Part shown: one piece after another, positions 1 through 9,845 of the stretch
How positions within the stretch are numbered: the stretch's first letter is position 1
Layout of the letters: each line of letters begins with the position of its first letter
Source of the DNA: Alisma plantago-aquatica
Taxonomy: Eukaryota; Streptophyta; Magnoliopsida; Alismatales; Alismataceae
Direction of reading: 5' to 3'
DNA: 64,000 nt
NCBI GenBank assembly: GCA_963693085.1
Contig: OY856409.1
Coordinates: forward strand, 239,808,558 to 239,872,557
Translations under genes and position numbers: made by a program
Notes under the pieces: generated by a model
Told to the model about the DNA's origin: nothing
The model's database searches: none
Seen by the model: the letters and a program-made list of their open reading frames with translations, nothing else

Positions 1-185
1 ATTCATTAATTAATTGAATTTCCTTGTTATTGGGCCCACTAGCCAATAAAGCCCACAAATAAAACAACAAGGCTATTTTAAACGAAATCCATTTATTCAC
101 TACAAATTATATTATTTGTCCAAAAATCTTTAATATGAGAAATTACATTTCTCACCAAATGAACCCAAAATTTGGGGTTGTAACA
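1..185 (-). mobile_element. Putative end of an LTR retrotransposon cutting the CACTA transposase
   Basis: On the minus strand the TNP2 reading frame stops resembling the family exactly where the sequence TGTTACAACCCC begins (185 downwards). This is a typical LTR start (TGTTACA...), and a tryptophan codon would be expected there in an uninterrupted TNP2. From here to the window edge the DNA has no transposase similarity. Only the first 185 bp are inside the window, so the other end and the target duplication cannot be checked. It could instead be simple divergence of the CACTA element. Confidence 0.4.
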
Positions 186-1214
186 CATGCTATGTTGGTT
201 GCTTAATGTACCATAGGGATTTATTCCATATGTATAGAGTCCAAGTCTTAAGTTTCTTGGTTCGTTACCAAATTGAGGGTATAATAAATAAATTTTCTTC
301 CATTGTGGTGAATCAGAAGCATGTCGTAGGACGCCATCATCATTGGCCTTTAACTCCCTATGCCAAGACAAATTTTGTGCATCTTCTGTATTAGCAAATA
401 AGCGTTGAAATCGTGGTATTATTGGTAGATACCACATCACCTTGACAGGAGAGCCATTTTTAGCCTTAGCATAATTTGTAGTCTTATACCTTGACGCACC
501 ACATTTTGGACAATTTATTAAATTACTATAGTCCTTCTGAAACAACACACAATCATTTGGATATGCATGAATCTTCTTAGCCTCCATTCCTATTGGGCAC
601 ATTATTTTCTTTGCTTGATATGTTGAAATTGGAAGCTCATTTATTTCAGGAAGAATTTCCTTTAACAAAGACAACAGTGAAGTGAAACTCTTAACGCTCC
701 ACTGGTTTTGAGCTTTAAGAGTATATAATCGCATCACAGCACTCAACCTCGTGAACTTAGTACAACCCTTATATAAAGGTTTTTCAGCATCATGGACTAT
801 GTTTGCAAATATAGAAGGTGGATCAATGATATTGTCCCGACAACTGCGTAGCATCTCATCAACCATATCATACTGAATCGGGTCATCCTGAATCGGTTCA
901 TCATTGAAATTATCATCATTATCTATATCTTCTATGCCACAACTATTAGTATCGACATTTTTTGATCCATTATTAATTTTCTCTCCATGCCAATACCATT
1001 CAATATAACCTTGTATGATCCCATTGCATATGACATGATCCTTAATTTCCTCAGCAGTATCAACTTTCAAATTGTTACCACAATTTCTACATGGACAATA
1101 GAACCTATCTGTAGGTAGTTTCCTATGTTCTTCAGTAAATCTGATAAATTCATCAAGACCTTTGGCAAACTCTGGACTACAATGGTTCTTCATAGACATC
1201 CAACTTAGATCCAT
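186..1214 (-). pseudogene. CACTA (En/Spm) transposase, TNP2-type, N-terminal part, truncated
   Basis: This encodes the N-terminal third of a CACTA-superfamily transposase, the nuclear enzyme that cuts and pastes En/Spm-like elements. From the ATG at 1214 the protein starts MDLSWM. It contains the transposase-associated zinc-binding domain (about residues 1-85: RFYCPCRNCGN, then HVICNGIIQGYIEWYWHGE) and an acidic linker. It then enters the TNP2 core (about residues 195-340), with the CPKCGASRYK zinc motif and the stretches VKVMWYLPIIPRFQRLF and GINPYGTLSNQHS. About 340 residues are read without a stop. The frame then runs into unrelated DNA at 185, where an LTR appears to begin, so the catalytic part and the gene's 3' half are missing or lie outside the window. 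Orientation agrees with a CACTA end at 15995 serving as the 5' side. Confidence 0.85.
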
Positions 1215-1342
1215 TTTCTATATCACATTAAAAATTTATTATAAAACTAAGCATTTAATATTGATACTATAAGATGTAAGTTTTTATTGATAGGAAGTTA
1301 ATTACTTTTATATTAAAGTGTACCACCTATCCTATTTTTGAA

Positions 1343-1539
1343 TATTTAATCTCATTAGTAACTGTATAATGTATGTTTAGTTTTGAAGAAAATTTCAGCA
1401 GCATTTCCCCTAAGTTCTCCAAGTACACCGATGTAAATGGTAAATAACCACTCACAGAGAACAAATGAGGAAATACTACTAAAATTTTCTTCAAAACTAA
1501 ACATACATTATACAGTTACATCCTAAGTGAGATTAAATA
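1343..1539. repeat. Foldback / short inverted repeat (possible MITE)
   Basis: Arms 1343-1419 and 1457-1539 are near reverse complements. Both carry the stretch ACTGTATAATGTATGTTTAG or its complement, and the outer ends are TATTTAATCTCA and TGAGATTAAATA. The loop is about 37 nt. It lies upstream of the TNP2 start inside the CACTA body. The differences between arms are mostly C/T changes. No clear target duplication was seen. Confidence 0.6.
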
Positions 1540-2482
1540 ACCAAAAACAGTCCCAAACCGGGGACTATCCAAAATTTACTCCTATGAGTAAATTTTGAAC
1601 GGGTTTTTAAGTTGATACATGCATAAATGTATTATTGTCATATTTATATATTAAGTTAAACATCATGCATTCTATGATCTCATATAAAAACCCTAAAGTG
1701 TCAATCTAAGACTACACAATGTCTACCCTCATATTTCTGGAATGTCTACCAAGCGCTACCGTACATGTATTAAATATTTGAATCAAAATGAAGCCTAATG
1801 GCACATTGGGAGAGTGAGAATATTATACATCACTTGAAGGCTGAAGAAGAAATATATGCAAGTCAACAACACCTACAACAACACAAATGCATGATTCAAT
1901 TCTCTTATAATGTAAGGCATTAGGGTCAATATACATCAATATTAGAGGAGCAGAAAGATTTTAACAAATGCAGTTCAGCAACTCAGCCAACACGGTCGTG
2001 CTACCCACCACGGCTGTGCTACCTAACAAATACATTTACTCAGCCACAGCCACCACGGCCGTGCTACCTAACAAATACATTCACTCAGCCACAACCAGCA
2101 CGCCCGTGCTACCTAACAAATATATTCACTCCGAACCTCTCCTCAATCGCGGCATGACAATAAGAAGAAACATAGTTGTGGTTATGGCATGATCGTGCTA
2201 CTACCACCAGCACCCATCGCTACCCACTGCCGACCCCAGCCCCGACCACAGCACCCATCACCACCCACCGCCGGACCCCAGCCCTGACCATAGCAGCCCC
2301 CACCTGCCCGGCCTCTCCTTTCCAACTGAGAAGGGCTCTTCGACGGCGGCACAACACATACAACCGAGAAGCTTACGACCAATTTTCAGTTAATAAAATG
2401 TACCTTGCGACCTTTAGTTGGCGGCGGCACAACACGTATGGCTCGGCGGCGGCACAACACGGCTCGGCGGCGGCACCACACA
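1540..2482. repeat. CACTA internal non-coding region with a 45-bp tandem repeat
   Basis: There is no gene. A perfect 11-bp-arm hairpin lies at 1571-1596 (AAAATTTACTC, four-base loop, complement). At about 1995-2130 a 45-bp unit is repeated three times, each with a CACGG(C/T)CGTG-type palindrome followed by CTACCTAACAAATA. From 2400 the DNA is GC-rich with repeated CGGCGGCGGCACAACAC, which resumes in similar style after the Gypsy insertion at 15390. Short ORFs here are products of the repeats. Confidence 0.55.
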
Positions 2483-2487
2483 GCTCG
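2483..2487. other. Target site duplication, left copy (GCTCG)
   Basis: Five bases immediately before the 5' LTR. The partner at 15385-15389 reads GCTTG, one C-to-T difference, which is compatible with deamination after insertion. Confidence 0.75.
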
Positions 2488-3437
2488 TGTAACATCCCTG
2501 GCCTGGGTTATGCTTTAACCCTAGGTGTTTTGATTAAGAAAGATGATTATATGTTTAATCTCATCTTGTGAAAAGTAATTAGGGCTCATGAGGAACTTAT
2601 GTTTCAATTTTGGTCCTGTTTGAACAATGTTGAAGCAATGATTTCTTATTTTGGACTAAAGTGCAAATTACCCAAGTTGAGGGGTTAACTTGCAAATTGC
2701 ACATGATAAGATGTTCCTCTGATGTTGAGACATCATAAGGATGAATATGATGTAGTAGTATGGTTTCTACAAGCCTGGACATCGAGATAGAGCTTGTTGG
2801 ACAATGTTGTGCATTAAAACCTAGTTTTGGAGTAAAGTGCAATTTACCCAAAATCTAGGGTTCAATATGCAAATTACCACTTCAATGACTTGGTAAATTG
2901 CATCTGTACCCGCCTTAGACAGAGACCGAAGCCAAGGAAGGCATTTCCAGGGTGAGGTCCTTAATGTTTCTTGGCATCATGTATAGCAAAGAAAATGAGA
3001 GGGACTCCTCATTTGAACTAAGTTAGAGGAGAGAGAATCTTGACATTAAAATAATCAAGAATAATACCTAATTGAAACCCTAATTCGATTTAGGGCAAAA
3101 ATGAATAAAAATAATTGAAGGGCTTTCAACCAAAATGTTTTGGGTTGATTTTGAATAAGGATGGACGTTCCTTTGCTAAGATAAGGAACAAAAATATCTT
3201 AAGTAGGTGAAATCCCACTCACCTTATTATAAAGAAAAGTAATTTCCACTCACATATGGGATATTAATATAATAAGCATTAAGGTGCTTAATTTGCTTTT
3301 CTTTAAATTGAGGATAATGAAGGGTAATAAAAGGCAAAGGAAGGTGCCTCGTATCCATGGAATTGAGGGGGAAGAGGCGGCCATAATTTTTGGATTAATT
3401 GGATTTTTATAAGGCATTTTCTCTCTCATCAATTTCC

Positions 3438-3446
3438 TTATAAAAG
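3438..3446 (+). promoter_or_regulatory. TATA-like box of the 5' LTR
   Basis: TTATAAAAG, conserved at 10729-10737 in the 3' LTR. It precedes a pyrimidine-rich stretch and is the best candidate for the LTR promoter core. The position is an inference; no transcript start is visible. Confidence 0.45.
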
Positions 3447-3989
3447 TGCCTTTTCCAAATGAATTGAAAGGCTTTTTCGGACCTTTCTTCTTCCTTTTCT
3501 TGGGATGAGCTCAAGGGGACTTAGGAGAAACAGGAGGACGAGCCCCAACCTGTTGGTAAGCTTCTTGACCCTCGTTCTTCATGATTTCATGGTGGAAATC
3601 GAAAATAAATTATGGATTCCTTCTTATTTCGATCTCCTCTTCAACCCTAGCCAACTTTTGCAATCAAAAGCTTGAGGACGAGCCTAGGGGGAGTTGCTAG
3701 AGCTTCATCCACCATTGATGTCGTGATCTTGGAGCTTTGGAGCTCAATTGGAGGCGGGTTTTATAACTTAAACCCTCAAACATTGCTATTGCATCAATCT
3801 TCTATGCTTTGTTGATTGATTTCTTCAATTTTATACACTTTTGTTTCTTTGCTGCAAATTCCATCAAGAACGGTTTCTATTCTTGGGTGCACGAAGGAAG
3901 ATGATGATGACATCATCATAAGCAAGCACCTCACCAAATATCTTGGGAGCAAACGATCTCAAAAGTTGGGACCAAACGGTTTCACCAAA

Positions 3990-4920
3990 ACCGTTTGGTG
4001 ACCAAACGGGTTGCAAACCATTTGGTGGAAAACGGGTTCAAACCCGTTTGAAGGAGTTGACCAAGCGTTGACCGTTTGGGAATCTCGTTCCTAATTATGT
4101 AGGATAATGACCCTCCAAATTTTAGGGGTTAACTCCAAAGGAATCATAGGTTGAAGTCCAATCAATTAGACAAATCGAATTGAATTAAGTGCTGATTTTC
4201 AACCTGATTAACTTGACCTGCTTGGGAAAACGGGTTCAAGACCGTTTGAGTGAGTTGACCAAGCGTTTACCGTTTGGGATTCCTGTTCATAATTATGTTG
4301 GTTAATGACTCTCCAAATTTTAGGGGTTAACTCCCAAGGAATCGTGAGTTGAAGGCTATTCAATTAGGAAAACCCTAATTGAAAATAGTGTTGATATTCC
4401 AATGAGTTAAGTTGAGATTTTGGGTTGATTAGCCCAAACGGGTTCAAGACCGTTTGGGGATCATCCAAACGGGTTCAAGACCGTTTGGGGATCACCCCAA
4501 GACCGTTTGGAGGTCTGGGGTCAAGTATAGTTGATCAATTGAAGGTCCAAAGGTACCAAATCATACTGCAACTCAATGCTGACTTGTTGATCAACTCGAT
4601 AGACCAATCCATGATGATTTTTCACTAAAGTCCAAAGGTTGGATGAGACAAACGGTCTCAAGACCGTTTGGAGCTCATCCAAATGGTCTCAAGACCGTTT
4701 GGTGGTCACCCAAGACCGTTTGGAGGTCTAGGGTTGAGTATGGTTAGGTGTTTGAAGGTTTAAAGGTACTAAGCTGATATACAATGCAATGTTGATTTGG
4801 TGATCAATCCAATGAACCAAACCCCAATTGGATTGCTTAGATTTGAGTGATATGATGGGCAAACGGTCTCAAGACTGTTTGGAGGTCATCCAAACGACCT
4901 CAAGACCGTTTGGGGTCAGT
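3990..4920. repeat. Array of palindromic ACGGTCT/AGACCGT motifs in the 5' LTR
   Basis: Over a dozen sites such as CAAACGGTCTCAAGACCG and AACGGGTTCAAGACCGTTTG are spaced tens of bases apart. The core is self-complementary (AAACGGTCT..AGACCGTTT), so each copy could bind a dimeric protein or form a small hairpin. The array is repeated in the 3' LTR at about 11262-12215. A variant forms the minisatellite at 57768-58048 in a different element. Confidence 0.8.
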
Positions 4921-5640
4921 TCATACCCAATTTGAATGATGGTTCAATGGTTTCAAAGTAACTAATCCTGCATTGATTAGTGTTGATGGATCATCGATTC
5001 CAAACCCTAAATCAGTTGATTCAAACCCTAATTGATGATCAATTGAGGGTCAAATTAGTTGAAGGTTGACTTATCAAACTCAATTGAAGTATGAATATAG
5101 GTCCAATTGATGATTGGTTCCATGAATTCAATGATTGAAGGAATCAACATTGGAAACCCTAATTCAATTGGATACCTCATGTTATTGAAGGTCCAATTGA
5201 TCAAACCTTTTTGGAAACCTAATGTAATTAGGTGAGAGATACCTTAATGGTAATAATTAAGAATTCTTAACAAATGCATGGATCCAATACATGATGAAAA
5301 CCCTAATTGAGGTTGATTCCATGTATAACCCTAATAAGAGGTTGTCTACATGTGAAATCACTAATTAGGATGAATAGTAAACCCTAGTTGAGGGTGTATC
5401 CAAGTGAAACCCTAGTTGAGGGTGTATCCATGTGAAATCCTAATTGAGGGTGATTTCATGAGAAACCCTAATTGGTAATGATTAGTAAACCCTAATTATG
5501 GGCAATGTGATATGAAATCCCTAATGAAGGGTGATGCTATATACAATCTCTATTCTAAAGAAGGGAGATGGTATGTGAAACCCTAATCCCTAATGAAAGA
5601 ATAGAATTCATACTTGAATATGATTTATGAAGTGAACCCC

Positions 5641-5806
5641 TGTGGCACGACCGTGCAAGGTAGCACGGCCGTGGTGGATTCACTTTGCACGACCGTGCAA
5701 GGTAGCACGGCTGTGGTAGCTTCATTGTGCACGACTGTGTACGGTAGCACGGCCGTGGTGGCTTCCCTTTGCACGGCCGTTCTTGGTTGCACGGCCGTAT
5801 TGCTCT
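5641..5806. repeat. CACGGCCGTG palindrome array in the 5' LTR
   Basis: Repeated GCACGACCGTGCAAGGTAG and GCACGGCCGTGGTGG blocks, again centred on CG-containing palindromes. They are conserved in the 3' LTR at 12932-13101. The reverse complement shares a perfect 20-mer with the CACTA tandem repeat at about 2052. Confidence 0.8.
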
Positions 5807-6331
5807 ATGCTGGACTTAGAGTTGATTCGAAAGTGACCTAACATGGTCGTTTTGTTAATTTCCAACCTAAGGATGAGAGAGAAACTCATACCTTGTGATG
5901 ATAATCATTTAATGATACATGATGAATGTAATAAGTATGAATGAATACTTAGGATATCAATGAATGCTCCCAGAGGAGTGTAGCAATAAATTAGGGTTGG
6001 AGTGATAATACAAATATGAAACCCTAATTGATAAGAAAGGAAAATCCTAAACCTAGCTTTGGGTAAAAGGATGAAAAGCCCTAATTGATGGTAAACCCTA
6101 ACCTTGGTAAGGGAATAGTGGTGTTACCCTGTATTGCATGATGTGTTGTGAACTTGATAAATCTATTATCATGTGTGACAATCATGCAGGTCTCATGAGG
6201 TGATGATCATAGCCAGGTATGAGCTATGATGTTTATTTGATAAGATTTCATTGGCCATATGTGCCATTATGTTCTTGTTACTTAGAAAAGAAGTAACAAG
6301 ATTAGTATGGGCTTGTAAGCCTTGTTATAAA

Positions 6332-6677
6332 GTTGTTGCCTAGTGAGAGGTGACAAGATGTGAATGTCCTTGTGAGCCATGTGAATAAAGTTGTTGCCTA
6401 GTGAGAGGTGACAAGATGTGAATGGCCTTGTGAGCCATGTGAATAAAGTTGTTGCCTAGTGAGAGGTGACAAGATGTGAATGGCCTTGTGAGCCATGTGA
6501 ATAAAGTTGTTGCCTAGTGAGAGGTGACAAGATGTGAATGGCCTTGTGAGCCATGTGAATAAAGTTGTTGCCTAGTGAGAGGTGACAAGATGTGAATGGC
6601 CTTGTGAGCCATGTGAATAAAGTTGTTGCCTAGTGAGAGGTGACAAGATGTGAATGGCTTTTGAGCCATGTGAATAA
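6332..6677. repeat. 58-bp tandem repeat, six copies, 5' LTR
   Basis: The unit starts GTTGTTGCCTAGTGAGAGGT. Unit starts lie at 6332, 6390, 6448, 6506, 6564 and 6622, nearly identical, and the last copy is degenerate. The 3' LTR has five copies. There are no spacers, so it is a minisatellite and not a CRISPR array. Confidence 0.95.
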
Positions 6678-8160
6678 GTATATGATGGAAGTGGTACATG
6701 TCTCTTTATGGCATTTGTCTGAATAAAATATGTTTGAGAAATTGACTGGTTCTAAAAGAATATGATAATGTACTTAATTAATCAAGTGAAATCTATTCAT
6801 GTAGTGCTCTGACCATAGATCCATCATCGTCGGGAATAGGTGATGGTGAAACAGGTTGCTCCGCGACATATCCTGGATTTCGTATATTTTTTAATATACA
6901 GGGGTCAATGGGCGAAAATATCCTTACGTCCTCTTGAAGTGATTGTGAGGAGGTAAACAAGAAACCTCTCAAATCCTTCATGAATAGGTCGAGATAGATG
7001 TATCACTAATCTCCCGATGATTGGGCCAGATGTTGTACCCATCTCCCAATGTTTTTGTCGGGTCGATGGAGATAAACATGAAATCTCTCGATTGCCGACG
7101 AGAGTGCAGTTGACGTTGTAACTCTGTAGTGAAGTTGCCAGTATACCCTGGAAAGCTACATTAGCAGAGATACAAGATGTCCTGCGTTTTGTCTCGCACT
7201 GACCGAGACGTGGGAGGTCTTGGAAGCCGGCTCTTCCCTAGACCTATGTATGGTACTGGTTTCGACTTCGTAATGGCCGGTTGGAGTATGAGCGGTATAC
7301 CTCATCTCCTCAGAGCTTAAATATGATTGTAAAATGTAATCAGCCGTATAGCATGTTTGCTTAAGGATTGAATACGGAGATTCATTGGCTGATGTTGCAT
7401 TTCTTTGTGCATTCCTTAGCGGATAAATGTTATTTATGTTTCTTTATATTCTCTGCAAAGTAGACAGATGAATTACTTATCTACCATGGGTAGATGCAAT
7501 ACTCTCCTTGAGAATAGGAGATTATTTTATTCTGTTCTATGATGAATAATTCTGCCTGATAAGGTAAAAGTAACCCCTGCTCAGTTTTAATTTAATAAAC
7601 TGCAATAACAATGTTTTGGCGAAGAGTTATATCTCTCGCTGGGGCAATTTTTCAATTGTCTCACCCCCGTGGGAAAAACAATTTAGGTATGCATGGGAGG
7701 CAAAGCAGGAAATCCCTAAGATCAGAAAAAGAGCAGCAACAATAACAACAACAAGGACATCAATCAGATCTCAGGTGGAGATATTGTCTGTCAAGTCATA
7801 TAGATAGTAGTCCTATGTGTCGTCTCTGTACTCTCAGGTCCTCAGAGTTTTAAATGATTCAATCGAAGTTTTGGCATAGTGCCTCAAAGTTTTTATACCG
7901 CCTGTGTATATTTGTAACAGGGCAGTCAATGTTGTAATCCTTAAAAAGGAATTGTACATGCTGTGTACTTGTGAACCAGGATGAAATGGAAACACTTTGG
8001 TTCTTGGTTAAAGAGTTTTCCTGTGAATGGATCTCTTTGAAAAAGTTTTAAATTTTTAGTGATTTTCAGTAATTCCGCTGTAAATGATTTGCTTCCGCAT
8101 GTTTTATTATTGTTAATGGCACTTGTTATCTTAACGATGGCGAGTGTCGTTACAATTTAG

Positions 8161-8172
8161 TGGTATCATAGC
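8161..8172 (+). promoter_or_regulatory. Primer binding site (tRNA-iMet type)
   Basis: TGGTATCATAGC, six bases after the 5' LTR, differs by one base from the usual initiator-Met primer site TGGTATCAGAGC of plant LTR elements. This fixes the plus orientation of the element. Confidence 0.8.
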
Positions 8173-8267
8173 TCTAGGTTCGCTGAGTCTACAGAGACAT
8201 AGGACTAAGTTGTTGAGTCTGACCCTATAATGATTTCTGCTTGTGCAGAGAAAGGGTAAAGTTTAAA

Positions 8268-8910
8268 ATGACTGGAGAGCACAAGGAACACATTGCTAAG
8301 GGCAATGTTGTTGCACCAAGAAGAGGTGCAAGGGATCATGCAAGAATAGAATGAGTGCCTGAGAATCCCCATTAAGACCTGATCAGGATAGAGAATCCTA
8401 TGATCATGCTCTTGTTGGGTAGATTAGGGCAACAGTAATGCATATGAGTGGATTGGATGCTAGGCTTATAACCTAGGTAATCAGTCCTTAATATAGAAAG
8501 CTTGATCTTAAAATGAGTTCCTAAATGACTTAGTCATGTTGGAACAAGGGAAAATATGGAAAAGATTAACTTATGGCAAGAAAGTAGACTCTGCCATGAG
8601 CTTAGACAGATAATAAATATGTGATGGCAGTGCCCAAGAAGGGGCAATAAGCTGAGAAGTAGGTGATGATCTTTATAATTTTAGAGACATTTGCCTAATG
8701 GTTCTAAAAAGCCAAGGTTTTTGGTACAAATAGTGCAATCAATGCCTAGTGTACCAGGGCAGCAGCCCCTAAGTAAGTGTAAAGGTCTTAACCTTTCACC
8801 TGTAAAATTCCATGGCTTAGTTTTTGCATCAGTAATAAGACTAATAAGACCATGATGTGAGGACAATGTATGTTATAAATGTGTACATGTTGAGTACACT
8901 AAACCCCTTT
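8268..8910 (+). pseudogene. Decayed gag remnant of the Gypsy element
   Basis: An ATG at 8268 opens a short basic stretch (MTGEHKEHIAKGNVVAPRRG), in the position of the start of a gag protein, but stops appear within about 30 codons. At 8871 one frame reads CYKCVHVEYTKPL, which looks like a ruined CCHC zinc knuckle (the histidine and last cysteine are no longer in register). Between them every frame is interrupted. Gag packages the RNA of such elements; this copy could not do so. The identification rests on position and two weak motifs. Confidence 0.35.
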
Positions 8911-9845
8911 TGTTATAAAAAGGAGGACTGCTGATTTGGTTTTCCCTATTAGTTGTCATATAGGGAAGAAATGATGAGAATTAGAATTTGAATTCTGTTC
9001 AAGTATTCTTTTAAATGTTCTATATTGATCTTACCTATATGAAAGAGGAAGAGGTATAGAAGAGATGCCTGGATAAAATCCAGGGATGTTAAATCTTATG
9101 TTATGATAATATGAAAAACAAGAAATATGATAGCATGTAAGTGCATACTACTTGATCTCAGTACTTGTAAACCCTGATCAGGTTTACAACTATTGATGAT
9201 AAAGTGAGTATGGAAACTCTTAGATTGATATCTTTTTGATTGCCCTGATCAAGCAATCATTGTGATACAATCTAATGAGTATCATGAAATAAGAAATATG
9301 GTATGGATAAATGTATCATACCTTAAGTACAAGAAAGAAGGATCTGATAGGAATTCAGATCAGTATGTGTATATGAGGAAGTAAGAGTATGACCCTCATA
9401 TGATGATAAAGAGAACAAGGGAGGTGATCCCTATTCAATAAAGTTGTAAATATGATAAAAGAAAGATGAGAATATGATGTGTTTTCAACACATGTGACTG
9501 ATACCAGGGTAATGGATTCTGGTATCTGAGAATTATCAGATGGTTTAGATTAGCTACCTGGAGTGGTCAACTATGAAATCAGTATGATTATATAAAATGA
9601 TATGAACATCATATGTTAGGGGTTTATGCTTTGCATAAACATAACAACTAAATATGTCTTTAAGATAAGATCTCAATTGACTCTATGAGAATATTGTGAG
9701 AAGGAACTTTGTGTTGATCAAAGCTCTATGATGTCTCCATAACAATGAGGTGTTATGTAGAGACATGATGATATGATGAATGAATAATATATGATCCCTT
9801 TATCTGGGATTTCGGAGACGAAATCCTTGTTAGGGGTTTATAATT
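8911..9845 (+). other. Non-coding internal region and 3' end (polypurine side) of the Gypsy element
   Basis: AT-rich, without a usable frame; no protease, reverse transcriptase or integrase is visible. The last 40 bp contain TTCGGAGACGAAATCC and GTTAGGGG just before the 3' LTR. This corresponds to the region preceding the polypurine tract in Tekay/Del elements. The tract itself is degenerate. Confidence 0.55.

Larger units (their letters stand above)
2488..8154 (+). repeat. 5' LTR of the Gypsy element (5667 bp)
   Basis: Starts TGTAACATCC and ends CGTTACA. In order it contains a TATA-like box (3438), an array of ACGGTCT/AGACCGT palindromes (about 3990-4920), a telobox-rich stretch (5000-6100), a CACGGCCGTG array (5641-5806) and six copies of a 58-bp repeat (6332-6677). 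It has no real coding capacity. Its length is several times that of ordinary plant LTRs. Confidence 0.95.

Noticed and set aside
2176..2571. 131-codon ORF at the CACTA/Gypsy boundary
   Set aside because: It crosses the junction at 2488 and consists of translated GC-rich repeats.
5614..5841. 75-codon ORF rich in GSTAVV repeats, duplicated at 12905-13132
   Set aside because: Translation of the CACGGCCGTG array in the LTR; the two copies accumulate changes without codon bias.
6332..6677. Possible CRISPR-like array (regular 58-bp units)
   Set aside because: Units are contiguous without unique spacers, within a plant LTR; it is a minisatellite.
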